A DNA stretch of 64,000 nucleotides. Source: Xanthostigma xanthostigma (lineage: Eukaryota > Arthropoda > Insecta > Raphidioptera > Raphidiidae). Where the stretch lies: contig OY754469.1 in the NCBI GenBank assembly GCA_963575645.1, positions 44,474,753 to 44,538,752 of the forward strand. Direction: 5' to 3'. Below, in pieces: positions 19,342 to 32,500 of the stretch (the first letter of the stretch is position 1; each line of letters starts with the position of its first letter). A program made the position numbers and the translations under genes. The notes beneath the pieces are model-generated. The model ran no database searches, was not told where the DNA came from, and saw only the letters and a list, made by a program, of their open reading frames with translations.

Positions 19342-20140
19342 ATTTTAATATCATACATTAAGGACTCTATACTATATTTTGTATTAAAATTCCCATTAGC
19401 TTATTCTGAAATATTTACGCAATATAGATTGCTACCAATACCAAATCAAAACGAAATGATATTGTATCCTAATAAACCTTTCATTACACTTAATAAAGAA
19501 CATTTTTGGTTTCATACAGAACCATGTGATAAATTTGGTAAAATAAATTATTGTGATACATATGTACATCTGAATCAAATTGTTGAACAATGTATAATCA
19601 GTAAATTGTAAACTCTTACCTGTAAGAATCAATTCTAACAGAACTTTGATAGAAATTGTGGACGAAAAACATTATTTAATCATAAATAAAAACACGCAAA
19701 AAATTCATTCTAATTGTAAAGATAACATATTAACAAAAGGAACAAACCTTCTCATTTTACCGCAAGGTTGTAATATGAAAATTAATGAAGAAATTTATAT
19801 CAACAATCAACAAAATAAATTCGAAATTCCTATTATAATACCTAATATTCATAATTATAGATTTAATAATAGCTATAAGCCTATTATGTTAGATAAAATA
19901 AAATTAACAGAAATACATAAGTTGAATATGGATATACAGGAAGATCCAACTGAGTCAATTGATTTATCGGAAAGGCTCATGAAATTTTCTTTTATACCCA
20001 TTTACATTATTATAATATTAGCATTAATTGCATATGTTATTTATAAACGTAAGTCTATTGTCTACCGTTTTATCAAAACCAAGCAAGAAGAAATTGATAC
20101 ACAAAGAGATCTTAATGTTGGAATGCATAGTTCTGTTTAA
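19342..20140 (+). pseudogene. env: Env remnant: C-terminal part, frameshifted
   Basis: Two frames together resemble the C-terminal half of an errantivirus envelope glycoprotein, which is related to baculovirus F proteins. The first frame is open from about 19342 to TAA 19609-19611. The second, one frame away, is open across the break and continues to TAA 20138-20140, so a single-base indel lies near 19600-19612. The second part has Cys-containing ectodomain sequence, one strong membrane segment (about 19985-20046), a basic stop-transfer stretch and a cytoplasmic tail of ~30 residues. No signal peptide, furin-type site or fusion peptide region is present; the N-terminal half was lost with the deletion before 19342. 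It should not make a working envelope. Confidence 0.75.
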
Positions 20141-20202
20141 AGAATTTAAAATTCAATTTTTATTTTAATCTCTCAGAAAACTCCTCATGTAGTTTTCTTC
20201 TT

Positions 20203-20213
20203 AACGGCGGAGG
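20203..20213 (+). promoter_or_regulatory. Probable polypurine tract
   Basis: AACGGCGGAGG abuts the 3' LTR and is mostly purine, as needed for plus-strand priming. Two C residues interrupt it, so it is an imperfect tract. Confidence 0.5.
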
Positions 20214-20547
20214 AGTTATATGTGTCAGGATATGTAACTATATATGTATATGATATGTGGTACATGACAGATCGCACTTTTAACATATATTATAATCTCA
20301 GAATATCCGGTGATAAGAAAACCGATTAGCTCTGATGAGTATGAATAAAACAAAAGACAGACATTCAGGTAATAAACGACTTCGGATCAACAACTAAACT
20401 GGGGAGCGCATATCTCCATTTTGGTTAATTAATATTAAGTTTTTTGTAAGACAAATGTAATAATAAATAAATAGAACATTAATAAACACCTAATAAAAAT
20501 AATAAATTATATTTTTTTTAATCAACGTTTTGACCACGAGCAAAACT
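20214..20547 (+). repeat. 3' LTR
   Basis: It is the same length (334 bp) and appears identical to the 5' LTR. It is followed by the CGCG duplication and the resumed satellite. Confidence 0.93.
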
Positions 20548-23500
20548 CGCGCTGAATCGATTCCGGCCACTCCCACATCTGTGTCATTAGTCGTTTGAAA
20601 GTTACGGCGCTTTTAAGTTTTTCTCAAAAAAATATAAATAAAGGCCCATATCTCCGAAACTAAAGGTGATACTGGGTTGCGGATGGTCGGAATCGATTCA
20701 GCTTGAAATTTTCTATAAGACCGGTTAGTATAAAACAGTCCAAATATCGCTTAGTGTCTTAAAAAGTTGCAATTTTGCAAAACGGATATGAAAACAAGAA
20801 GAGATTTGCGATATTTGGCAAAATATATAATTTTTTTAGATATGCCTAATAGTGACGTGACTTATAGAAAAAAGTACGATGAATCGAATGGGACCAAGCG
20901 CACATTCGTAACTCTGTTAGTTTAGACGCTATGACGGTTTAAAGTGTAAAAAAATTTAAACAGTTAAAATTGGCTATATCTCCGAAACCAAAAGAGATAC
21001 AAGGTTGCGGGTGGTCGGAATCGATTCAGAATGACTTTTTCTATAAGTATGTGTAATATCAAGCGAATTTATTTTTCAAAAATTTCTCGATTATGTAAGA
21101 AGGGTACCCCCTTCTTACTTTTTTAGATTTTAAAAAAACACAAAAATCACTGTCATATTGTTCGAAAACGACTTACAACTGAGGTTATTCTTATGTAAAA
21201 AATCGCGCTAAATCGATTCCGGCCAATCCCACATCTGTGTCATTAGTCGTTTGAAAGTTACGGCGCTTTTAAGTTTTTCTCAAAAAAATATAAATAAAGG
21301 CCCATATCTCCGAAACTAAAGGTGATACTGGGTTGCGGATGGTCGGAATCGATTCAGCTTGAAATTTTCTATAAGACCGGTTAGTATAAAACAGTCCAAA
21401 TATCGCTTAGTGTCTTAAAAAGTTGCAATTTTGCAAAACGGATATGAAAACAAGAAGAGATTTGCGATATTTGGCAAAATATATAATTTTTTTAGATATG
21501 CCTAATAGTGACGTGACTTATAGAAAAAAGTACGATGAATCGAATGGGACCAAGCGCACATTCGTAACTCTGTTAGTTTAGACGCTATGACGGTTTAAAG
21601 TGTAAAAAAATTTAAACAGTTAAAATTGGCTATATCTCCGAAACCAAAAGAGATACAAGGTTGCGGGTGGTCGGAATCGATTCAGAATGACTTTTTCTAT
21701 AAGTATGTGTAATATCAAGCGAATTTATTTTTCAAAAATTTCTCGATTATGTAAGAAGGGTACCCCCTTCTTACTTTTTTAGATTTTAAAAAAACACAAA
21801 AATCACTGTCATATTGTTCGAAAACGACTTACAACTGAGGTTATTCTTATGTAAAAAATCGCGCTAAATCGATTCCGGCCAATCCCACATCTGTGTCATT
21901 AGTCGTTTGAAAGTTACGGCGCTTTTAAGTTTTTCTCAAAAAAATATAAATAAAGGCCCATATCTCCGAAACTAAAGGTGATACTGGGTTGCGGATGGTC
22001 GGAATCGATTCAGCTTGAAATTTTCTATAAGATCGGTTAGTATAAAACAGTCCAAATATCGCTTAGTGTCTTAAAAAGGTGCAATTTTGCAAAACGGATA
22101 TGAAAACAAGAAGAGATTTGCGATATTTGGCAAAATATATAATTTTTTTAGATATGCCTAATAGTGACGTGATTTATAGAAAAAAGTACGCTGAATCGAA
22201 TGGGACCAAGCGCACATTCGTATCTCTGTTAGTTTAGACGCTATGACGGTTTAAAGTGTAAAAAAATTTAAACAGTTAAAATTGGCTATATCTCCGAAAC
22301 CAAAAGAGATACAAGGTTGCGGGTGGTCGGAATCGATTCAGAATGACTTTTTCTATAAGTATGTGTAATATCAAGCGAATTTATTTTTCAAAAATTTCTC
22401 GATTATGTAAGAAGGGTACCCCCTTCTTACTTTTTTAGATTTTAAAAAAACACAAAAATCACTGTCATATTGTTCGAAAATGACTTACAACTGAGGTTAT
22501 TCTTATGTAAAAAATCGCGCTAAATCGATTCCGGCCAATCCCACATCTGTGTCATTAGTCGTTTGAAAGTTACGGCGCTTTTAAGTTTTTCTCAAAAAAA
22601 TATAAATAAAGGCCCATATCTCCGAAAGTAAAGGTGATACTGGGTTGCGGATGGTCGGAATCGATTCAGCTTGAAATTTTCTATAAGATCGGTTAGTATA
22701 AAACAGTCCAAATATCGCTTAGTGTCTTAAAAAGGTGCAATTTTGCAAAACGGATATGAAAACAAGAAGAGATTTGCGATATTTGGCAAAATATATAATT
22801 TTTTTAGATATGCCTAATAGTGACGTGATTTATAGAAAAAAGTACGCTGAATCGAATGGGACCAAGCGCACATTCGTATCTCTGTTAGTTTAGACGCTAT
22901 GACGGTTTAAAGTGTAAAAAAATTTAAACAGTTAAAATTGCCTATATCTCCGAAACCAAAAGAGATACAAGGTTGCGGGTGGTCGGAATCGATTCAGAAT
23001 GACTTTTTCTATAAGTATGTGTAATATCAAGCGAATTTATTTTTCAAAAATTTCTCGATTATGTAAGAAGGGTACCCCCTTCTTACTTTTTCCGATTTTA
23101 AAAAAACACAAAAATCACAGTCATATTGTTCGAAAACGACTTACAACTGAGGTTATTCTTATGTAAAAAATCGCGCTGAATCGATTCCGGCCACTGCCAC
23201 ATCTGTGTCATTAGTCGTTTGAAAGTTACGGCGCTTTTAAGTTTTTCTCAAAAAAATATAAATAAAGGCCCATATCTCCGAAACTAAAGGTGATACTGTT
23301 TTGCGGAGCGTCGGAATCGATTCAGCTTGAAATTTTCTATAAGAGCGGTTAGTATAAAACAGTCCAAATATCGCTTAGTGTCTTAAAAAGTTGCAATTTT
23401 GCAAAACGGATATGAAAACAAGAAGAGATTTGCGATATTTGGCAAAATATATAATTTTTTTAGATATGCCTAATAGTGACGTGATTTATAGAAAAAAGTA

Positions 23501-26500
23501 CGCTGAATCGAATGGGACCAAGCGCACATTCGTATCTCTGTTAGTTTAGACGCTATGACGGTTTAAAGTGTAAAAAAATTTAAACAGTTAAAATTGCCTA
23601 TATCTCCGAAACCAAAAGAGATACAAGGTTGCGGGTGGTCGGAATCGATTCAGAATGACTTTTTCTATAAGTATGTGTAATATCAAGCGAATTTATTTTT
23701 CAAAAATTTCTCGATTATGTAAGAAGGGTACCCCCTTCTTACTTTTTCCGATTTTAAAAAAAACACAAAAATCACAGTCATATTGTTCGAAAACGACTTA
23801 CAACTGAGGTTATTCTTATGTAAAAAATCGCGCTGAATCGATTCCGGCCACTGCCACATCTGTGTCATTAGTCGTTTGAAAGTTACGGCGCTTTTAAGTT
23901 TTTCTCAAAAAAATATAAATAAAGGCCCATATCTCCGAAACTAAAGGTGATACTGTTTTGCGGAGCGTCGGAATCGATTCAGCTTGAAATTTTCTATAAG
24001 AGCGGTTAGTATAAAACAGTCCAAATATCGCTTAGTGTCTTAAAAAGTTGCAATTTTGCAAAACGGATATGAAAACAAGAAGAGATTTGCGATATTTGGC
24101 AAAATATATAATTTTTTTAGATATGCCTAATAGTGACGTGACTTATAGAAAAAAGTACGCTGAATCGAATGGGACCAAGCGCACATTCGTAACTCTGTTA
24201 GTTTAGCAGCTATGACGGTTTAAAGTGTAAAAAAATTTAAACAGTTAAAATTGGCTATATCTCCGAAACCAAAAGAGATACAAAGTTGCGGGTGGTCGGA
24301 ATCGATTCAGAATGACTTTTTCTATAAGTATGTGTAATATCAAGCGAATTTATTTTTCAAAAATTTCTCGATTTTGTAAGAAGGGTACCCCCTTCTTACT
24401 TTTTCCGATTTTAAAAAAACACAAAAATCACTGTCATATTGTTCGAAAACGACTTACAACTGAGGTTATTCTTATGTAAAAAATCGCGCTGAATCGATTC
24501 CGGCCACTGCCACATCTGTGTCATTAGTCGTTTGAAAGTTACGGCGCTTTTAAGTTTTTCTCAAAAAAATATAAATAAAGGCCCATATCTCCGAAACTAA
24601 AGGTGATACTGGGTTGCGGATGGTCGGAATCGATTCAGCTTGAAATTTTCTATAAGATCGGTTAGTATAAAACAGTCCAAATATCGCTTAGTGTCTTAAA
24701 AAGTTGCAATTTTGCAACACGGATTTGAAAACAAGAAGAGATTTGCGATATTTGGCAAAATATATAATTTTTTTAGATATGCCTAATAGTGACGTGACTT
24801 ATAGAAAAAAGTACGCTGAATCGAATGGGACCAAGCGCACATTCGTATCTCTGTTAGTTTAGACGCTATGACGGTTTAAAGTGTAAAAAAATTTAAACAG
24901 TTAAAATTGCCTATATCTCCGAAACCAAAAGAGATACAAGGTTGCGGGTGGTCGGAATCGATTCAGAATGACTTTTTCTATAAGTATGTGTAATATCAAG
25001 CGAATTTATTTTTCAAAAATTTCTCGATTATGTAAGAAGGGTACCCCCTTCTTACTTTTTCCGATTTTAAAAAAAACACAAAAATCACAGTCATATTGTT
25101 CGAAAACGACTTACAACTGAGGTTATTCTTATGTAAAAAATCGCGCTGAATCGATTCCGGCCACTGCCACATCTGTGTCATTAGTCGTTTGAAAGTTACG
25201 GCGCTTTTAAGTTTTTCTCAAAAAAATATAAATAAAGGCCCATATCTCCGAAACTAAAGGTGATACTGTTTTGCGGAGCGTCGGAATCGATTCAGCTTGA
25301 AATTTTCTATAAGAGCGGTTAGTATAAAACAGTCCAAATATCGCTTAGTGTCTTAAAAAGTTGCAATTTTGCAAAACGGATATGAAAACAAGAAGAGATT
25401 TGCGATATTTGGCAAAATATATAATTTTTTTAGATATGCCTAATAGTGACGTGACTTATAGAAAAAAGTACGCTGAATCGAATGGGACCAAGCGCACATT
25501 CGTAACTCTGTTAGTTTAGCAGCTATGACGGTTTAAAGTGTAAAAAAATTTAAACAGTTAAAATTGGCTATATCTCCGAAACCAAAAGAGATACAAAGTT
25601 GCGGGTGGTCGGAATCGATTCAGAATGACTTTTTCTATAAGTATGTGTAATATCAAGCGAATTTATTTTTCAAAAATTTCTCGATTATGTAAAAAGGGTA
25701 CCCCCTTCTTACTTTTTCCGATTTTAAAAAAACACAAAAATCACTGTCATATTGTTCGAAAACGACTTACAACTGGGGTTATTCTTATGTAAAAAATCGC
25801 GCTGAATCGATTCCGGCCACTGCCACATCTGTGTCATTAGTCGTTTGAAAGTTACGGCGCTTTTAAGTTTTTCTCAAAAAAATATAAATAAAGGCCCATA
25901 TCTCCGAAACTAAAGGTGATACTGGGTTGCGGATGGTCGGAATCGATTCAGCTTGAAATTTTCTATAAGATCGGTTAGTATAAAACAGTCCAAATATCGC
26001 TTAGTGTCTTAAAAAGTTGCAATTTTGCAACACGGATTTGAAAACAAGAAGAGATTTGCGATATTTGGCAAAATATATAATTTTTTTAGATATGCCTAAT
26101 AGTGACGTGACTTATAGAAAAAAGTACGCTGAATCGAATGGGACCAAGCGCACATTCGTATCTCTGTTAGTTTAGACGCTATGACGGTTTAAAGTGTAAA
26201 AAAATTTAAACAGTTAAAATTGGCTATATCTCTGAAACCAAAAGAGATACAAGGTTGCGGGTGGTCGGAATCGATTCAGAATGACTTTTTCTATAAGTAT
26301 GTGTAATATCAAGCGAATTTATTTTTCAAAAATTTCTCGATTATGTAAGAAGGGTACCCCCTTCTTACTTTTTCCGATTTTAAAAAAACACAAAAATCAC
26401 TGTCATATTGTTCGAAAACGACTTACAACTGAGGTTATTCTTATGTAAAAAATCGCGCTGAATCGATTCCGGCCACTGCCACATCTGTGTCATTAGTCGT

Positions 26501-29500
26501 TTGAAAGTTACGGCGCTTTTAAGTTTTTCTCAAAAAAATATAAATAAAGGCCCATATCTCCGAAACTAAAGGTGATACTGTTTTGCGGAGCGTCGGAATC
26601 GATTCAGCTTGAAATTTTCTATAAGAGCGGTTAGTATAAAACAGTCCAAATATCGCTTAGTGTCTTAAAAAGTTGCAATTTTGCAAAACGGATATGAAAA
26701 CAAGAAGAGATTTGCGATATTTGGCAAAATATATAATTTTTTTAGATATGCCTAATAGTGACGTGATTTATAGAAAAAAGTACGCTGAATCGAATGGGAC
26801 CAAGCGCACATTCGTATCTCTGTTAGTTTAGACGCTATGACGGTTTAAAGTGTAAAAAAATTTAAACAGTTAAAATTGCCTATATCTCCGAAACCAAAAG
26901 AGATACAAGGTTGCGGGTGGTCGGAATCGATTCAGAATGACTTTTTCTATAAGTATGTGTAATATCAAGCGAATTTATTTTTCAAAAATTTCTCGATTAT
27001 GTAAGAAGGGTACCCCCTTCTTACTTTTTCCGATTTTAAAAAAAACACAAAAATCACAGTCATATTGTTCGAAAACGACTTACAACTGAGGTTATTCTTA
27101 TGTAAAAAATCGCGCTGAATCGATTCCGGCCACTGCCACATCTGTGTCATTAGTCGTTTGAAAGTTACGGCGCTTTTAAGTTTTTCTCAAAAAAATATAA
27201 ATAAAGGCCCATATCTCCGAAACTAAAGGTGATACTGTTTTGCGGAGCGTCGGAATCGATTCAGCTTGAAATTTTCTATAAGAGCGGTTAGTATAAAACA
27301 GTCCAAATATCGCTTAGTGTCTTAAAAAGTTGCAATTTTGCAACACGGATATGAAAACAAGAAGAGATTTGCGATATTTGGCAAAATATATAATTTTTTT
27401 AGATATGCCTAATAGTGACGTGACTTATAGAAAAAAGTACGCTGAATCGAATGGGACCAAGCGCACATTCGTAACTCTGTTAGTTTAGACGCTATGACGG
27501 TTTAAAGTGTAAAAAAATTTAAACAGTTAAAATTGGCTATATCTCCGAAACCAAAAGAGATACAAAGTTGCGGGTGGTCGGAATCGATTCAGAATGACTT
27601 TTTCTATAAGTATGTGTAATATCAAGCGAATTTATTTTTCAAAAATTTCTCGATTATGTAAGAAGGGTACCCCCTTCTTACTTTTTCCGATTTTAAAAAA
27701 ACACAAAAATCACTGTCATATTGTTCGAAAACGACTTACAACTGAGGTTATTCTTATGTAAAAAATCGCGCTGAATCGATTCCGGCCACTCCCACATCTG
27801 TGTCATTAGTCGTTTGAAAGTTACGGCGCTTTTAAGTTTTTCTCAAAAAAATATAAATAAAGGCCCATATCTCCGAAACTAAAGGTGATACTGGGTTGCG
27901 GATGGTCGGAATCGATTCAGCTTGAAATTTTCTATAAGATCGGTTAGTATAAAACAGTCCAAATATCGCTTAGTGTCTTAAAAAGGTGCAATTTTGCAAA
28001 ACGGATATGAAAACAAGAAGAGATTTGCGATATTTGGCAAAATATATAATTTTTTTAGATATGCCTAATAGTGACGTGATTTATAGAAAAAAGTACGCTG
28101 AATCGAATGGGACCAAGCGCACATTCGTATCTCTGTTAGTTTAGACGCTATGACGGTTTAAAGTGTAAAAAAATTTAAACAGTTAAAATTGCCTATATCT
28201 CCGAAACCAAAAGAGATACAAGGTTGCGGGTGGTCGGAATCGATTCAGAATGACTTTTTCTATAAGTATGTGTAATATCAAGCGAATTTTTTTTTCAAAA
28301 ATTTCTCGATTATGTAAGAAGGGTACCCCCTTCTTACTTTTTCCGATTTTAAAAAAACACAAAAATCACTGTCATATTGTTCGAAAACGACTTACAACTG
28401 AGGTTATTCTTATGTAAAAAATCGCGCTGAATCGATTCCGGCCACTGCCACATCTGTGTCATTAGTCGTTTGAAAGTTACGGCGCTTTTAAGTTTTTCTC
28501 AAAAAAATATAAATAAAGGCCCATATCTCCGAAACTAAAGGTGATACTGTTTTGTGGAGCGTCGGAATCGATTCAGCTTGAAATTTTCTATAAGAGCGGT
28601 TAGTATAAAACAGTCGAAATATCGCTTAGTGTCTTAAAAAGTTGCAATTTTGCAAAACGGATATGAAAACAAGAAGAGATTTGCGATATTTGGCAAAATA
28701 TATAATTTTTTTAGATATGCCTAATAGTGACGTGACTTATAGAAAAAAGTACGCTGAATCGAATGGGACCAAGCGCACATTCGTAACTCTGTTAGTTTAG
28801 ACGCTATGACGGTTTAAAGTGTAAAAAAATTTAAACAGTTAAAATTGGCTATATCTCCGAAACCAAAAGAGATACAAAGTTGCGGGTGGTCGGAATCGAT
28901 TCAGAATGACTTTTTCTATAAGTATGTGTAATATCAAGCGAATTTATTTTTCAAAAATTTCTCGATTATGTAAGAAGGGTACCCCCTTCTTACTTTTTCC
29001 GATTTTAAAAAAACACAAAAATCACTGTCATATTGTTCGAAAACGACTTACAACTGGGGTTATTCTTATGTAAAAAATCGCGCTGAATCGATTCCGGCCA
29101 CTGCCACATCTGTGTCATTAGTCGTTTGAAAGTTACGGCGCTTTTAAGTTTTTCTCAAAAAAATATAAATAAAGGCCCATATCTCCGAAACTAAAGGTGA
29201 TACTGGGTTGCGGATGGTCGGAATCGATTCAGCTTGAAATTTTCTATAAGATCGGTTAGTATAAAACAGTCCAAATATCGCTTAGTGTCTTAAAAAGTTG
29301 CAATTTTGCAACACGGATTTGAAAACAAGAAGAGATTTGCGATATTTGGCAAAATATATAATTTTTTTAGATATGCCTAATAGTGACGTGACTTATAGAA
29401 AAAAGTACGCTGAATCGAATGGGACCAAGCGCACATTCGTATCTCTGTTAGTTTAGACGCTATGACGGTTTAAAGTGTAAAAAAATTTAAACAGTTAAAA

Positions 29501-32500
29501 TTGGCTATATCTCTGAAACCAAAAGAGATACAAGGTTGCGGGTGGTCGGAATCGATTCAGAATGACTTTTTCTATAAGTATGTGTAATATCAAGCGAATT
29601 TATTTTTCAAAAATTTCTCGATTATGTAAGAAGGGTACCCCCTTCTTACTTTTTCCGATTTTAAAAAAACACAAAAATCACTGTCATATTGTTCGAAAAC
29701 GACTTACAACTGAGGTTATTCTTATGTAAAAAATCGCGCTGAATCGATTCCGGCCACTGCCACATCTGTGTCATTAGTCGTTTGAAAGTTACGGCGCTTT
29801 TAAGTTTTTCTCAAAAAAATATAAATAAAGGCCCATATCTCCGAAACTAAAGGTGATACTGTTTTGCGGAGCGTCGGAATCGATTCAGCTTGAAATTTTC
29901 TATAAGAGCGGTTAGTATAAAACAGTCCAAATATCGCTTAGTGTCTTAAAAAGTTGCAATTTTGCAAAACGGATATGAAAACAAGAAGAGATTTGCGATA
30001 TTTGGCAAAATATATAATTTTTTTAGATATGCCTAATAGTGACGTGATTTATAGAAAAAAGTACGCTGAATCGAATGGGACCAAGCGCACATTCGTATCT
30101 CTGTTAGTTTAGACGCTATGACGGTTTAAAGTGTAAAAAAATTTAAACAGTTAAAATTGCCTATATCTCCGAAACCAAAAGAGATACAAGGTTGCGGGTG
30201 GTCGGAATCGATTCAGAATGACTTTTTCTATAAGTATGTGTAATATCAAGCGAATTTATTTTTCAAAAATTTCTCGATTATGTAAGAAGGGTACCCCCTT
30301 CTTACTTTTTCCGATTTTAAAAAAAACACAAAAATCACAGTCATATTGTTCGAAAACGACTTACAACTGAGGTTATTCTTATGTAAAAAATCGCGCTGAA
30401 TCGATTCCGGCCACTGCCACATCTGTGTCATTAGTCGTTTGAAAGTTACGGCGCTTTTAAGTTTTTCTCAAAAAAATATAAATAAAGGCCCATATCTCCG
30501 AAACTAAAGGTGATACTGTTTTGCGGAGCGTCGGAATCGATTCAGCTTGAAATTTTCTATAAGAGCGGTTAGTATAAAACAGTCCAAATATCGCTTAGTG
30601 TCTTAAAAAGTTGCAATTTTGCAAAACGGATATGAAAACAAGAAGAGATTTGCGATATTTGGCAAAATATATAATTTTTTTAGATATGCCTAATAGTGAC
30701 GTGATTTATAGAAAAAAGTACGCTGAATCGAATGGGACCAAGCGCACATTCGTATCTCTGTTAGTTTAGACGCTATGACGGTTTAAAGTGTAAAAAAATT
30801 TAAACAGTTAAAATTGCCTATATCTCCGAAACCAAAAGAGATACAAGGTTGCGGGTGGTCGGAATCGATTCAGAATGACTTTTTCTATAAGTATGTGTAA
30901 TATCAAGCGAATTTATTTTTCAAAAATTTCTCGATTATGTAAGAAGGGTACCCCCTTCTTACTTTTTCCGATTTTAAAAAAACACAAAAATCACTGTCAT
31001 ATTGTTCGAAAACGACTTACAACTGAGGTTATTCTTATGTAAAAAATCGCGCTGAATCGATTCCGGCCACTGCCACATCTGTGTCATTAGTCGTTTGAAA
31101 GTTACGGCGCTTTTAAGTTTTTCTCAAAAAAATATAAATAAAGGCCCATATCTCCGAAACTAAAGGTGATACTGGGTTGCGGATGGTCGGAATCGATTCA
31201 GCTTGAAATTTTCTATAAGATCGGTTAGTATAAAACAGTCCAAATATCGCTTAGTGTCTTAAAAAGTTGCAATTTTGCAACACGGATTTGAAAACAAGAA
31301 GAGATTTGCGATATTTGGCAAAATATATAATTTTTTTAGATATGCCTAATAGTGACGTGACTTATAGAAAAAAGTACGCTGAATCGAATGGGACCAAGCG
31401 CACATTCGTATCTCTGTTAGTTTAGACGCTATGACGGTTTAAAGTGTAAAAAAATTTAAACAGTTAAAATTGGCTATATCTCTGAAACCAAAAGAGATAC
31501 AAGGTTGCGGGTGGTCGGAATCGATTCAGAATGACTTTTTCTATAAGTATGTGTAATATCAAGCGAATTTATTTTTCAAAAATTTCTCGATTATGTAAGA
31601 AGGGTACCCCCTTCTTACTTTTTCCGATTTTAAAAAAACACAAAAATCACTGTCATATTGTTCGAAAACGACTTACAACTGAGGTTATTCTTATGTAAAA
31701 AATCGCGCTGAATCGATTCCGGCCACTGCCACATCTGTGTCATTAGTCGTTTGAAAGTTACGGCGCTTTTAAGTTTTTCTCAAAAAAATATAAATAAAGG
31801 CCCATATCTCCGAAACTAAAGGTGATACTGTTTTGCGGAGCGTCGGAATCGATTCAGCTTGAAATTTTCTATAAGAGCGGTTAGTATAAAACAGTCCAAA
31901 TATCGCTTAGTGTCTTAAAAAGTTGCAATTTTGCAAAACGGATATGAAAACAAGAAGAGATTTGCGATATTTGGCAAAATATATAATTTTTTTAGATATG
32001 CCTAATAGTGACGTGATTTATAGAAAAAAGTACGCTGAATCGAATGGGACCAAGCGCACATTCGTATCTCTGTTAGTTTAGACGCTATGACGGTTTAAAG
32101 TGTAAAAAAATTTAAACAGTTAAAATTGCCTATATCTCCGAAACCAAAAGAGATACAAGGTTGCGGGTGGTCGGAATCGATTCAGAATGACTTTTTCTAT
32201 AAGTATGTGTAATATCAAGCGAATTTATTTTTCAAAAATTTCTCGATTATGTAAGAAGGGTACCCCCTTCTTACTTTTTCCGATTTTAAAAAAAACACAA
32301 AAATCACAGTCATATTGTTCGAAAACGACTTACAACTGAGGTTATTCTTATGTAAAAAATCGCGCTGAATCGATTCCGGCCACTGCCACATCTGTGTCAT
32401 TAGTCGTTTGAAAGTTACGGCGCTTTTAAGTTTTTCTCAAAAAAATATAAATAAAGGCCCATATCTCCGAAACTAAAGGTGATACTGTTTTGCGGAGCGT

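Larger units (their letters stand above)
15538..20547 (+). mobile_element. Errantivirus-like LTR retrotransposon, 5010 bp, internally deleted
   Basis: The element has two 334-bp LTRs that look identical, starting AGTTATATG and ending CAAAACT. This AGT...ACT layout is that of insect errantiviruses (17.6/297/gypsy group). It sits between CGCG copies (15534-15537 and 20548-20551), a 4-bp target duplication inside satellite sequence. Order: 5' LTR, tRNA-Ser primer site, leader, gag, protease, the end of RNase H, integrase, C-terminal part of env, 3' LTR. Reverse transcriptase, most of RNase H, the integrase C terminus and the env N-terminal part are missing, which explains 5 kb instead of about 7 kb. 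The LTRs imply a recent insertion, so it was probably mobilised in trans by complete relatives. Confidence 0.93.
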
